This document shows, piece after piece, positions 10,460-20,234 of a stretch of DNA of 64,000 bases; position 1 is the first letter of the stretch; the number at the start of each line of letters is the position of its first letter. The notes beneath the pieces are model-generated. The model was not told the origin of the DNA. It saw only the letters and a list, made by a program, of their open reading frames with translations, and ran no database searches. The position numbers were made by a program, and so were the translations under genes. This DNA comes from Prorocentrum cordatum (Eukaryota; Sar; Dinophyceae; Prorocentrales; Prorocentraceae): contig CAUYUJ010021682.1 in assembly GCA_963575745.1 (NCBI GenBank), forward strand, positions 339,183 through 403,182, written 5' to 3'.

Positions 10460-13400
10460 GGCCGGGAGGAGGTGGCGCTGTGGCTGGGAGCCCGGGCCCA
10501 GCGCCGCTCACCGACTTAGACGTGGGCCAGGAGGAGGAGCAGCAGGCGCCGGAGGTGGCACCCGCTCGAGTCGCGCGCCGTGGCAGGGCGCCGACGCAGG
10601 CAGAGCGGGAGCAGCACTTGGCATCTGGACACGCGGTCTACCGCTCTTGGTGCGAGGAGTGCGCGCGGGCAGCCGGCCTAGGCGCCCAGCACGCCAGGCG
10701 ACCTGAGGATCGTGATGACGCCGACCCGGTCGTCAGCATGGACTTCGCCTTCATCGGGGAGAAGGTCCAGGACGTGGAGGACGACGGCTCCATCCCCATC
10801 TTAGTGGTGACAGACCGCAAGTACGGCATGAAGGGGGCGACCGCCGTCAAGGACAAGACCGCGTCCCACTTCGTGGTCAAGTGGCTCGTGGGCTTCTTGA
10901 AGCACCTCGGGCACCGCCGCGTCGTGCTCAAGTCCGACGGCGAGGCGAGCATCTGTGCGATCAAGAATGCAGCGATGGTTGGTGTGGGCCAGCATGTCGA
11001 GTGCATCCCGCAGGAGTCGCCCAAGGGCGAGCACAAGAGCAACGGCGAGGTCGAAGCCAGCGTGAAGGAGGTGAAGAAGGTCATCCGAGCGAACTTCTTG
11101 TCCATGCAGAAGTCCTTCGGCTTCGAGGTCTCGCCCGGGCATCCCATCGTCAGGTGGCTGCCCCAGTTTGCCGCGGACTCCATCTCCAAGTTCAGGCTCG
11201 GCGTTGACGGCATGTCGGCCGAGCAGCGGAGGTGTGGCCGCCCCTGGAGGAAGTTCGCGGCGGAGTTCGGCGAGAGGGTGCACTATCGACCTCTCGGAGT
11301 CGGAGACGAGAGGAGCACGCTGGCCCCCAAGATGCTCATGGGGCACTTCGTGGGCTACCACTCGCGGACAGGCGCGCTGCTCGTCATGACGCAGTCGGGT
11401 GTGGTGCGGGCCCAGGGCTTCAAGCGCCTACATCGAGCCCAGGCATGGTCGCCGGAGGCACCAGGGTCGCGGGGCAGGCTTGCTGGACTGCCGTGGGAGG
11501 TTTCCCCCGCGGTGTTGCTCGCGCAGCCCGTGGGCCCGATCGCCGTGACCCGAGACACGCAGGAGGACCACGACACCGTGGTCAGGAGGCGCTACGTACT
11601 CAAGAAGGACATCGAACGCTTCGGAGCTACTCCGGGGTGTCCAGGCTGCGCAGACCTCATGGCACGGGGGTCGGCGCGGGTCGCGCACTCCCAAGAGTGC
11701 CGCGATCGCATCGAGGCCGAGCTGATGAAGGACTCGGCAGGCCAGCGGAGACTGGCGGAGCACCACCTGAGGGCGAGTGCTCGCGAGGCTCAGGCGGAGG
11801 AGAGCGCGGCGCAGCCGGCGCCCCAGCCTGGAGCAGCCGCAGCCAGCGGCGGAGGAGCCGCCGCGGCCAGCGGCGGGGGAGGCGCCGCGGCAGGGCCCGG
11901 CGCGGACGTGGCCATGGCAGGTCCACGTGCGGGCGCCCCGGCGACGCCACAGGCAGCATCGAGGAAGCGTGCTGCGAGCGTGTCCGCCGAGGAGCGCCGC
12001 CCGCCGCAGTTGCGAGACGGGCCAAGGGGGCTCAAGAGAGCCGGGAGCGAGCCGGACCTCCACGGGCAGATGATCGTGGACGGAGGCTCAAGCTCGTCGG
12101 CTGGACCGGCGAGCGCGGCAGTGTCCGCCGGGCTGGTGCAGCCCGCGCCTAGCCCAGAGGGGGCTAGAAGAGGTGGCGACATGGAGGACTTGGCAGGACC
12201 AGCTGCACGGGCCGGCAGCTCCATGGACGTCGGCGCCTTTGACGAGGTCAAGGGCAAGATCTACAGGGAGATCCTGGCGCTGGTGAGCGCCACGGACCTG
12301 ATCGGCGACAACGCCATGTCGATCAAGGAGCTGAAGGAGGTGTCCGCGCTGTTGACCGAGATCAACGGGGTCGACCTCGCGGAGGTCTACTCGCCCGAGC
12401 GCTTCAAGGGGAAGGCGCTCGGCATGGGCCTGACAGCAGGCCTCGCGGCGGACCTCTACACCGGCTGGGACTTGCTTCGCGAGGACCACCGCCGAGCAGT
12501 CATGAAGAAGCTGCTAGAGGAGGACCCTCTCCTCACCGTGACCTCTCCGCCGTGCACGGTCTTCTCCAAGCTCAGGCAGCTCACCAACTTCAAGCGGGAC
12601 GAGGGCATCGTGGCTTCCGAGGTCCTCGAGGGCGAGACACACCTGGAGTTCTCCATGAAGGTGTGCGAGAGCAGGCATCAGCGAGGAGCACTTTTCCTGC
12701 ATGAGCACCCCTGGGGAGCATCCTCTTGGTCGCGGCCGTGCGTCCAGAGGGTCAAGGAGTTGCCGGGCGTGTACTTGGTGCGCGGCCCGATGTGCCGCTG
12801 GGGCCTCCACGCTCGGGGGCCCGATGGGCGCGAGGCATTCGTGCGCAAGGAGACGGGCTGGCTGACGAACTCGCAGGTCTTGGCCGACATCCTTGCTGGG
12901 GAGTGCCGCTGCCAGTCCATCGGTGGCGAACCCTACCGGCACGTGCACTTGCTCGGTGACAGGAGGGCTCGAAAGGCGCAGGTGTACCCACCCCGCCTGG
13001 TCAGAGCCATCCTTCGCGGCCTCAGGGAGGAACTTCGAGCTCGAGAATCGCTGTCTGACCTGGCGGGCTTCACCGCCGGGCCCTCGCCTCACGCCGAGGA
13101 TATGGACCAGGAGGCGGAGGCGTTCGTGGACGACGTCCGCGGGGGCTTCCTCGACCCGCTGAAGGTGAAGGAGGCCAGGGCTGAGGAGCTGGAGTGGCGC
13201 CGCAGCCGCGGAGTGTGGAAGAAGGTTCCGCGCCGCGAGATGGAGGCGGAAGGAGGTCGTGCCATCGACACGCGGTGGATTGACACCAACAAGGGGGACC
13301 TCGAGCGACCGCTGTACCGCTCGAGGCTCGTGGCACGGGAGATGAAGGTTCGCCGGCGCGCCGAGGGGCTGCCGCCGCCGCAGCAGGACCTCTTTTCGGG

Positions 13401-14775
13401 GGCGCCACCGCTGGAGGCGTTCAAGGCGCTGGTCAGCCTTTTCCTCAGCAGGGCGTTCGAGCAGTTCCAGAGCTCGGAGCCCCGCGAGGTGCTGTACAAG
13501 TTCTACGACGTGTCACGTGCCCACTTCTACGGGCACGTGCAGAGGCGCCTCTGGGTGGAGCTTCCGCCCGAGGAGCGCCAGGGCGAGGAGGAGCCACTCG
13601 TCGGATTTCTCCTTCGCACGATGTACGGCACGATGGATGCGAGCCAGGTCTGGCAGGGTGACTACGTCGAGCTGCTCAAGTCCGTCGAGTTCCTGCAGGG
13701 GAAGTCGAGCCCCGCCATCCTGTGGCACCCAGGGCGCGACATCGCCTTCGAGGTGCATGGCGACGTCTTCGGCGTGCTGATGTATGCAGACGACGAGGCC
13801 TGGTTCGACGAGTTGTTGAAGAAGTATGACTGCAAGGTCACGGGCCGCCTCTCCTCGGCGGCCGAAGGGGTCCAGAGCACGGTCTACCTGAACCGCGTGC
13901 TCATCTGGGATCCCGCCGCAGGCGAAGCACGTATCGAGTCTGACGTCCGTCACGTTGACATGATCCTTCGAGACCTGCACCTGTGCGACGTCAAGCCGGT
14001 GCAGACGCCTGCGGTCAAGAAGAGTGTGACCGAGATGATAGAAGCCTCGCAGTCCCAGACGCTCGATGACGCACAGTCCAAGCTCTACCGCTCGCTGGTC
14101 ATGCGGGCGAGCTACATCGGGCAGGACAGGCCGGACCTCAGCTACATAGCGTCTTCTCTGGCCAAGTCGATGAAGACGCCACGCGAGTCGGACATGATGG
14201 ACCTGAAGCGCCTGGGACGATACCTCAAGCAGGCCAGGGCCGGCTCGCTGGTGTTCAAGCTGCAGGAGGCCCCCGCGCGCATCGAGATCTTCGTAGATGC
14301 CGACTGGGCTGGCGAGGCTACCACCAGGAAATCACGCAGTGGCATGATGCTCATGCTCGGCTCCCATCTTGTGAAACACGCTTCCACCCAGCAGACCACG
14401 GTCGCGCTGTCTTCCGGGGAGTCCGAGTACTATGCGATGTTGAAGGGTGCGAGCCACGCTCTGGGGCTCCAGTCGATGCTCCAAGACTTCGGCGTGCAGC
14501 ATCTAGAGATGCCACTACTGCGCAGCGACAGCGTGGCGGCCGAGGGCATCGCCACGCGGCAGGGCCTTGGCGCTGTCCGCCACATCGACACGAGATTCTT
14601 GTGGCTCCAGGATCAGGTCAAGGCAGGCAAAGTGGAGATCAAGCATGTGCCGGGGCTCCAGAACCCGGCCGATGCGTTCACAAAGGCTCTGGACCAGACA
14701 CATCTGAGACGGCATTTTGAGGCTATGGGCTTTAAGGTGCGCGACGAGGGCAGCCGGCTCCATCGCACTCTCTAG
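10318..14775 (+). CDS. pol: Copia Pol: integrase, methyltransferase-like domain, reverse transcriptase, RNase H
   Basis: The frame is open from 10,318 (after a TGA) to the TAG ending at 14,775. It has no ATG before the integrase core, so it is probably expressed as a fusion from the gag frame. Residues below are counted from 10,408. The integrase zinc region has H-x4-H and C-x2-C (about 70-90). The core acids are D112 (VVSMDF), D177 (KSDGE) and a Glu at 214-216 (NGEVEA). A low-complexity Ala/Gly/Pro linker follows, then a methyltransferase-like segment at about 650-830 (separate entry). The RT has YADD at 1,126-1,129. RNase H shows FVDADWAG, SSGESEYYAM and a late RHIDTRFLW block. No stop or frameshift is seen, so this looks like an active or very recently active copy. 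Confidence 0.9.
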   Translation, partial: EGHLRRLHQEERGRPRQESLVRRPPRELGLVPGRRRVASPSPAGLAVRPGGGGAVAGSPGPAPLTDLDVGQEEEQQAPEVAPARVARRGRAPTQAEREQHLASGHAVYRSWCEECARAAGLGAQHARRPEDRDDADPVVSMDFAFIGEKVQDVEDDGSIPILVVTDRKYGMKGATAVKDKTASHFVVKWLVGFLKHLGHRRVVLKSDGEASICAIKNAAMVGVGQHVECIPQESPKGEHKSNGEVEASVKEVKKVIRANFLSMQKSFGFEVSPGHPIVRWLPQFAADSISKFRLGVDGMSAEQRRCGRPWRKFAAEFGERVHYRPLGVGDERSTLAPKMLMGHFVGYHSRTGALLVMTQSGVVRAQGFKRLHRAQAWSPEAPGSRGRLAGLPWEVSPAVLLAQPVGPIAVTRDTQEDHDTVVRRRYVLKKDIERFGATPGCPGCADLMARGSARVAHSQECRDRIEAELMKDSAGQRRLAEHHLRASAREAQAEESAAQPAPQPGAAAASGGGAAAASGGGGAAAGPGADVAMAGPRAGAPATPQAASRKRAASVSAEERRPPQLRDGPRGLKRAGSEPDLHGQMIVDGGSSSSAGPASAAVSAGLVQPAPSPEGARRGGDMEDLAGPAARAGSSMDVGAFDEVKGKIYREILALVSATDLIGDNAMSIKELKEVSALLTEINGVDLAEVYSPERFKGKALGMGLTAGLAADLYTGWDLLREDHRRAVMKKLLEEDPLLTVTSPPCTVFSKLRQLTNFKRDEGIVASEVLEGETHLEFSMKVCESRHQRGALFLHEHPWGASSWSRPCVQRVKELPGVYLVRGPMCRWGLHARGPDGREAFVRKETGWLTNSQVLADILAGECRCQSIGGEPYRHVHLLGDRRARKAQVYPPRLVRAILRGLREELRARESLSDLAGFTAGPSPHAEDMDQEAEAFVDDVRGGFLDPLKVKEARAEELEWRRSRGVWKKVPRREMEAEGGRAIDTRWIDTNKGDLERPLYRSRLVAREMKVRRRAEGLPPPQQDLFSGAPPLEAFKALVSLFLSRAFEQFQSSEPREVLYKFYDVSRAHFYGHVQRRLWVELPPEERQGEEEPLVGFLLRTMYGTMDASQVWQGDYVELLKSVEFLQGKSSPAILWHPGRDIAFEVHGDVFGVLMYADDEAWFDELLKKYDCKVTGRLSSAAEGVQSTVYLNRVLIWDPAAGEARIESDVRHVDMILRDLHLCDVKPVQTPAVKKSVTEMIEASQSQTLDDAQSKLYRSLVMRASYIGQDRPDLSYIASSLAKSMKTPRESDMMDLKRLGRYLKQARAGSLVFKLQEAPARIEIFVDADWAGEATTRKSRSGMMLMLGSHLVKHASTQQTTVALSSGESEYYAMLKGASHALGLQSMLQDFGVQHLEMPLLRSDSVAAEGIATRQGLGAVRHIDTRFLWLQDQVKAGKVEIKHVPGLQNPADAFTKALDQTHLRRHFEAMGFKVRDEGSRLHRTL
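12350..12950 (+). other. Methyltransferase-like (SPPC) domain inside Pol
   Basis: Within pol, between integrase and RT, is a compact domain with motifs in the order expected for cytosine-C5 methyltransferase-like Rossmann folds. These are an acidic first strand (AEVYSPERF, Glu about 659), a second-strand Asp (AADLYTGWDL), the catalytic-type loop TVTSPPCTVFS with Cys at 716 (codon 12,553-12,555), FLHEHPWG (Glu 766) at the place of the ENV motif, and GPMCRWGL followed by GWLTNS (about 794-822). In C5 methyltransferases the PC-motif Cys attacks C6 of cytosine. A canonical FxGxG SAM loop is not obvious, so the activity may be altered or lost. The methyltransferase assignment is by motif pattern only. 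Confidence 0.5.
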
Positions 14776-14986
14776 GGCGTGCGTGTGGCGCCAGGCAGAT
14801 GCATGAGTTTTCTTTTCTTTCCTTTTCTTTTCCACGGACCTAGAGGTCCCGCGCTGATGCGGGAGGTGCGGACGATGTGCATCGAGAGTGGTCGGCCGTG
14901 CACGGACCTGGCGGGCGAGAGGCCTGCAGGCACGCGCGGCCTTGACGCCGCGGGAGTGGGGCTTTGGCCCGCTGTCCGCTGCGTCC
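14776..14986 (+). other. Copia 3' untranslated segment
   Basis: Lies between the pol stop and the polypurine tract. It has a pyrimidine run (TTTTCTTTTCTTT type) at about 14,808-14,831. No gene is seen. Confidence 0.6.
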
Positions 14987-14995
14987 GAGAGGGGG
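14987..14995 (+). promoter_or_regulatory. Polypurine tract
   Basis: GAGAGGGGG lies immediately before the TG of the 3' LTR, the position expected for the plus-strand primer of reverse transcription. Confidence 0.8.
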
Positions 14996-15084
14996 TGTTT
15001 CCCTTCACGTGCACAATCAGTTGTATCTGTTCTTATCGATATCGTTTGACGTCCGCAGCTCATTTGTGTCAAAGGAGCGTTGCA
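14996..15084 (+). repeat. 3' LTR of copia element (89 bp)
   Basis: TG...CA repeat matching 8,170-8,258 at 87 of 89 positions, followed by the AGGCA target duplicate at 15,085-15,089. Confidence 0.95.
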
Positions 15085-15535
15085 AGGCACCCAGAGAGGT
15101 ATCTAACATGGTGACCCCGAGCTGGAACTATGCGTTTTCACATGTCGAAAAAACCCAAAGGGTTATCGAACATGGTTGTCCCGAGCTGTATCCACGTGTT
15201 TTCACGTGTCCAGGCCACCCAGAGGGGGTATCTAACATGGTGGCCCAGAGTTGAAACAGCGTTGTTACATGTCCACCTAGAGGGGTAGCGAACATGGTGG
15301 TCCCGAGTTGGGACAGCGCGTGTTCACGTGTCTAGGTCACCCAGAGGGGGTGTCTAACAAAGTGGCCCCGAGTTGGAACCATATGTTTTCACGTGTCCAG
15401 TCCACCCGGGGATGGGGGGGGTAACATGATGGTCCCGAGCTGGAACCACGTTGTTGCGTGTCCAGACCACCCAATCGAGGTATCGAACATGGCTGCCCCG
15501 AGCTGGAACCACGTGTTCCCACGACCACACGTTAG
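15085..15535. repeat. ~64-bp minisatellite, right part, about 7 copies
   Basis: Continuation of the array at 7,875-8,169. GAGCTGGAACCACGTG-type words recur near 15,119, 15,185, 15,247, 15,304, 15,370, 15,437 and 15,498, each with a CACCCAGAGGGGGT-type word. Confidence 0.85.
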
Positions 15536-15589
15536 ATGTCTTTCGTTATGCGGGCTGTACACGCGAACGCTTGTGGGATCATATCGCCC

Positions 15590-16680
15590 CAAAGCGGGAC
15601 AAGCATAGAAACACATGGGTTCCCAACGCCCCAGAGCAGGACGGCGGATGCCTCTGCCCTTGGCGCGTCCCCTGGCTCGTTCTTTGTCGCGTTCCCTGGT
15701 TTGTACCCCTGGCGCTTTCCCTGCCCATTCTGTGGCGCGTCCCTTGCCACATCCCCTGACACGTCCCTTGGCGCATCCCCTAGTTCGCCCATGGCACATT
15801 CCGTGGCGCGTCCATGCGCCTTGCGCCCCGTGTCGTCTCGTCCCGCTTCGGCTTGAGTCGGATCTTGAGTCCGAACTGATTGAGTTTCCCACACCTTGCG
15901 ATTGCAACCAGTTCTGGGCCAGATATGTGTTCAGGCAGCTCGAGCTTAAGATCCAGATCAGTTCGGTCAGAATTCGGATGCCAAGGGCGACTTGATCCAC
16001 AACACTGTGGAGCACATCGCACTTCACTGCGGCATGGCAGCACATTTCGCTTCAGCACACTACAGTACAATCTTTGGCACAGTACATCACGATCGATACC
16101 TTCAGCATTTCAATTGCCAGTCGACCAACCAGGTGTCTTGCAAACGTAGCCATGCATTGCATTTCTAAACTCCTTTCCGAGTTCGTAGGCCCATGATGTT
16201 TTTGCTGGTCCCCCGGCGCCAGGTGCGACAGGGCTGGCATATTTCCGCTTGATAAACAGGGCCGTCAATATTGAAGATATCGATGGTGATGATATTGTGC
16301 CAGAGGCTGTGTTGTGATGTGCTGCGCTGTGCCGTGCCGCACAACGACGTGTCATGGGGCACGCTACGGGACACGCCACAGAACGCGCCGCGGGACGTGG
16401 CAGGGGGACGCGCCGCAGAACGTCCCAAGGGCCGCGCCAGGCGACGTGCCAGGAGACGTGCCAGTGGACGTGCCAAGAGGACGCGCCACGGAACGTGCCA
16501 CGGGATGTGCCTGGCGACGCGCCGCGCGACGTGCCAGGGGGACGCGCCACGGGACGCACCACGGCACGTGCCAGGGAACGTGCCGGGCGACGCGCCAGAG
16601 GACGTGCCAGGGGACGCGTCAGGAAATGTGCAAGACGCGGTAAGGGACGCGCGAGAGACGCGCCAAGGGACGCGCCGCAG
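15590..16680. repeat. Dispersed repeat family I, copies B (+) and B' (-), inverted pair
   Basis: 15,590-16,200 is a plus copy: one or two CGGGACAAGCRT minisatellite words, a CCCTGGCGCGTCCC-rich head, then the body. 16,250-16,680 carries body words in reverse complement (ATCGATGGTGATGATATTGTG matching the inverse of the TACATCACGATCGAT region), followed by GACGYGCCAGGGG repeats, which are the reverse complement of the head. The two lie tail to tail about 50 bp apart, with the inverted arm more diverged. Confidence 0.65.
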
Positions 16681-16689
16681 ATCATTTGG

Positions 16690-16845
16690 AGCCTTCTAGG
16701 ATCTCTGCGCCCCTTTATTTGTCGAGATGCTAAGGGCCACGCGATCCCTCGCAAATTACGCTGCGTCTGTGCTCCCTGGGATGCGATCCATCGCGAATCC
16801 TGCTGGGCCCGCACTCCCAGTGCCACGATCACTAATTTGAGGGAG
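16690..16845. repeat. Degenerate units of the 42-bp minisatellite
   Basis: About three to four copies of the GGCCACGATCCCTCGCAAATTACGCTG-type unit that forms the large array at 20,545-22,230. Confidence 0.6.
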
Positions 16846-16879
16846 TTTCTGTGGAACTCACGTCATCCTCACCCCCGGC

Positions 16880-17765
16880 GCGAAGAGCACGAGTCCAGAG
16901 CGGCCTCCGGCACCGTTTCCGGACGGATCCGGACGGATCCGCTGGATCCGGGGACGAATCCCAAACCGGCGCCCTCGCCTGAGACATCCCCGCAAAACCG
17001 GCCCCGGGGGAGGTGCCCAGAGGAGCCCAGAGCGGCCTCTGGCACCGTTTCCGGACGGATCCGGACGGATCCGCTGGATCCGGGGACGAATCCCAAACCG
17101 GCGCCCTCGCCTGAGACATCCCCGCAAAACCGGCCCCGGGGGAGGTGCCCAGAGAAGCCCAGAGCGGCCTCCGGCACCGTTTCCGGACGGATCCGGACGG
17201 ATCCGCTGGATCCGGGGACGAATCCCAAACCGGCGCCCTCGCCTGAGACATCCCCGCAAAACCGGCCCCGGGGGAGGTGCCCAGAGGAGCCCAGAGCGGC
17301 CTCCGGCACCGTTTCCGGACGGATCCGGACGGATCCGCTGGATCCGGGGACGAATCCCAAACCGGCGCCCTCGCCTGAGACATCCCCGCAAATCCGGCCC
17401 CGGGGGAGGTGGCCAGAGAAGCCCAGAGCGGCTTCCGGCACCGTTTCCGGACGGATCCGGACGGATCCGCTGGATCCGGGGGCGAATCCCAAACCGGCGC
17501 CCTCGCCTGAGACATCCCCGCAAAACCGGCCCCGGGGGAGGTGCCCACAGGAGCCCAGAGCGGCCTCCGGCACCGTTTCCGGACGGATCCGGACGGATCC
17601 GCTGGATCCGGGGACGAATCCCAAACCGGCGCCCTCGCTTGAGACATCCTCACAAAACCGGCCCCGGGGGAGGTGCCCAGAGGAGCCCAGAGCGGCCTCC
17701 GGCACCGTTTCCGGACAGATCCGGACAGATCCGGTGGATCCGCGCCCCGGGGGAGGTGCCCAGAG
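16880..17765. repeat. Tandem array, exact 132-bp unit, about 6.7 copies
   Basis: CACCGTTTCCGGAC recurs at 16,911, 17,043, 17,175, 17,307, 17,439, 17,571 and 17,703, always 132 bp apart. Each unit has two GGATCCGGAC-type words and a CCCCGGGGGAGGTGCC word. The copies are nearly identical. The unit equals 44 codons, so a 44-residue repeat can be read on the plus strand and equivalent repeats on the minus strand. I see no evidence that any of them is translated. Confidence 0.9.
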
Positions 17766-17767
17766 GG

Positions 17768-17914
17768 GAATGAGGAGGAGGAGGAGGAGGAGGAGGAGGA
17801 GGAGGAGGAGGAGGAGGAGGAGGAGGATGATGGAGCTGCGGGGTGGAGGAGGACAGACGGAGGCAAGAGAAGGATGGAGGAGGAGGAGGAGGAGGAGGAG
17901 GAGGAGGAGGAGGA
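17768..17914 (+). repeat. (GGA)n tract, interrupted
   Basis: Two runs of GGA triplets (about 17,770-17,830 and 17,874-17,914) separated by a short mixed sequence. Confidence 0.9.
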
Positions 17915-17989
17915 CCTCATCCTCACCCTCGCCAACAAGCGCACGCACCTTCTTCTATATACAGAAACTCCCGATCAACCGCAGAGCGG

Positions 17990-18710
17990 CCGGCTAGTAA
18001 ATGATGCTGCCTTCGCTCGCCCAAGGCTACGATCCCTTGTGAATTACGCAGCGTCCGCGCTCCCAGCCCCACGAACCCTCACAAATTACGCTGGATTCGC
18101 GTTCCCAGTGCCAAGATGCGTCGTACATTGCGCTTGATTCCTGGTAAATGACGCAGTCGGTCACACTCGTTGAAGTTACGCGGTTCCTGCATTGCTTTTG
18201 AGAAGAAACGTTATTGAAGGTACGCCGAAGGTCCGATGAGTTGACGCGCGTCCAAGTCAGCGAAGGTACCCTGAAGGCACGCCGAAGGTGGACAGGAGCG
18301 GGGGGGGGGGAGAGGACAGAACCTCCACTCCACCCGCTCCCCCACCCCACCCGCTCCCCCAGACCCCGCGGACCCAGAAAGGGGCCACACGCGACGGACC
18401 CAGACACGAGGGGCCGCGCCCCCAGGGCCGCGATCACTCGTGAAGATGGCGCTGCACCCGCGCTCCCAGGGCCGCGATCCTGTGCAGATCGCCGCGTCCG
18501 CGCTCCCAGGGCTGCGGCCTGGTGCAGATGACACTGCGTTCGCTTGCCCAGGACAAGGGTCCCTCGTAAATTACGCCGCGTCCGCGCTCCCAGGGCCACA
18601 ATCCCTCATAAGCTGCGCTGCGCCCGCGCTCCCAGGGCCGCGACTCTTCGTACATCACGCCGCGTCCGCGCTCCCAGGACTGCGATCCTTCGTAACTTAT
18701 ATTGCGCCCC
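17990..18710. repeat. Scattered units of the 42-bp minisatellite
   Basis: GCGCTCCCAGGGCCGCGATCC-like units at about 17,990-18,130 and 18,440-18,710. Between them (18,135-18,430) is gene-free sequence with a G-run and CACCCGCTCCCCC repeats. Confidence 0.65.
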
Positions 18711-19545
18711 CAGAGCAGGACAAGCGTGACAGCACGTGGGTTCCTGACGCCCCAGAGCGGGACGGCGTATGCCCCTCCCCCTTCGTCGAGTCCCCTGGCG
18801 TTTTCCCTGCCCATTCCGTGGCGCTTCCTTTGCCACGTGCCCTGACACGTCCCCTGGCGCATCCCCTAATGCGTCCCTGGCAGATTCCGTGGCGAGTCCA
18901 TGCGCCCTGCGCCCCGTGCCGTCTCGTCCCGTTCTGGAATTGAATCGGATTTCGAGCTCGAGTTGATTGAGCGTCCCACACGTTTCGGTTGCAACCAGTT
19001 CTGGGCCAGCTATTCTGTCAAGTAGCTCGAGCTTAAGATCCAGATCGATTCGGTCAGGATTCGGATGCCAAGGGCAACTTGATCTACAACACTATAGAGC
19101 ACAACGCCCTTCGTCGTGGCGTGACACATTTCGTTTCAGCCCAGCACAGCACAACCCTTGGCACGGTACATCACGGTCGATGCCTTCAGCATTGCAATTG
19201 CTTGTCGCCGAATCAGTTGCCTTGAAAACGTAGCCATGCTTTGCGTTTCCAAAATCCTTTCCGGGTCTGTGGGTCGACCCACGAACCCGGAAAGGAATCT
19301 AGAAATGCAAGGCATGGCAACGTTTCAATGGCATTTGATTGGGCGACGGGCAAACGCAATGTTGAGTGTATCGATCTTGGTGTACCGTGCCGAGGGCTGT
19401 GCTGCGCTGCGCCGTGCTGAATTGCGATGTGCCATGCCGCGATTGTGCTCTATAGCGTTGTTGATCGAGTCGAGTCCTCCTTTGTATCCGAGTCCTGACC
19501 GAACTGAAGCTCGAGCTGCCTGAGCACATAGTAGCTGCCCCAGGG
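18710..19545. repeat. Dispersed repeat family I, palindromic dimer C (+) / D1 (-)
   Basis: Plus copy C (18,710-19,275) meets minus copy D1 (19,276-19,545) at the palindrome GGGTCGACCC (19,271-19,280). The arms match base for base near the centre (for example the CGGAAAGGA block and the TGCAAGGCATGG or CATGCTTTGC block) and remain recognisable for about 265 bp on each side. This is a long perfectly centred inverted repeat. Confidence 0.8.
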
Positions 19546-19549
19546 CTAA

Positions 19550-20130
19550 TTGACAGGGGGGCATGCTAGGAGGACGCGCAACGAAACGTTCCAAGGGACG
19601 CGCCGGGCGACGTGCCAGGGGACGTGCCATGGGGACGCACCGCCCGACGTGCCAAGGGGACGCGCTACGGAACGTACAAATGGACGTGCCACAGGACGTG
19701 CCAGAGGACGCGCCGCGCGACGTGCCAGGGAGACTCGCCACGGGACGCGCCACGGAACGTGCCAAGGAACATGCCAGGTTGCAATGTTGAGTGTATCGAT
19801 CTTGATGTACCGTGCTGAGGGCTGTGATGTGCTGCGCAGTGCTGAATTGCGATGTGCCATGCCGCGATTGTGCTCTATAGCGTTGTGGATCGAGTCCTCC
19901 TTTGCATCCGAGTCCTGACCGAACTGATCTGGATCTTAAGCTCGAGTTGCCTGACCACATAGTAGCTTCCCCAGAGCTAACTGACAGGGGGACATGCTAG
20001 GAAGGCGCGTCGCGGAACGTTCCAATGGACTCGCCAGGCGACGTGCCAAGGGACGTGCCATGTGGACGCACCGCGGGATGTGCCAAAGGGGACGCGCTAC
20101 AGAACGTGCCGATCGACGTGCCACCTCATG
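19550..20130 (-). repeat. Dispersed repeat family I, inverted head plus copy D2
   Basis: GACGTGCCAGGGG-type repeats (19,560-19,775) are the reverse complement of the family head. They are followed by a second minus-strand body (19,780-19,980) and another head (19,985-20,130). D2 is therefore a tandem partner of D1. Confidence 0.65.
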
Positions 20131-20234
20131 CTAGACATCCGCCTGGGCGAACTGTAGGAAAAACAAGTTGTTCGCTCGAGATATCCTCAACACATATTCA
20201 TGTCAGACGTCCGTTCCAGGCCCCCAGGAAGGCC

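Larger units (their letters stand above)
8170..15084 (+). mobile_element. Complete Ty1/copia LTR retrotransposon with 89-bp LTRs
   Basis: The element is 6,915 bp long. It is bounded by 89-bp direct repeats that start TG and end CA (8,170-8,258 and 14,996-15,084) and differ at two positions. The flanking bases are AGGCA on both sides (8,165-8,169 and 15,085-15,089), a 5-bp target duplication. A primer-binding-site candidate abuts the left LTR and a polypurine run abuts the right LTR. The internal region carries two long frames, gag-protease and pol, with the copia order protease, integrase, RT, RNase H. The nearly identical LTRs and unbroken frames suggest a young insertion. LTRs this short are unusual for Ty1/copia elements, where a few hundred bp is common. 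Expression is presumably driven from within the LTR or leader, but I can point to no specific promoter. Confidence 0.95.

Noticed and set aside
16354-17997. 547-codon plus frame across the 132-bp array
   Set aside because: Minus-strand frames of similar length cover the same array; the frame runs from one repeat type into another and into GGA repeats.
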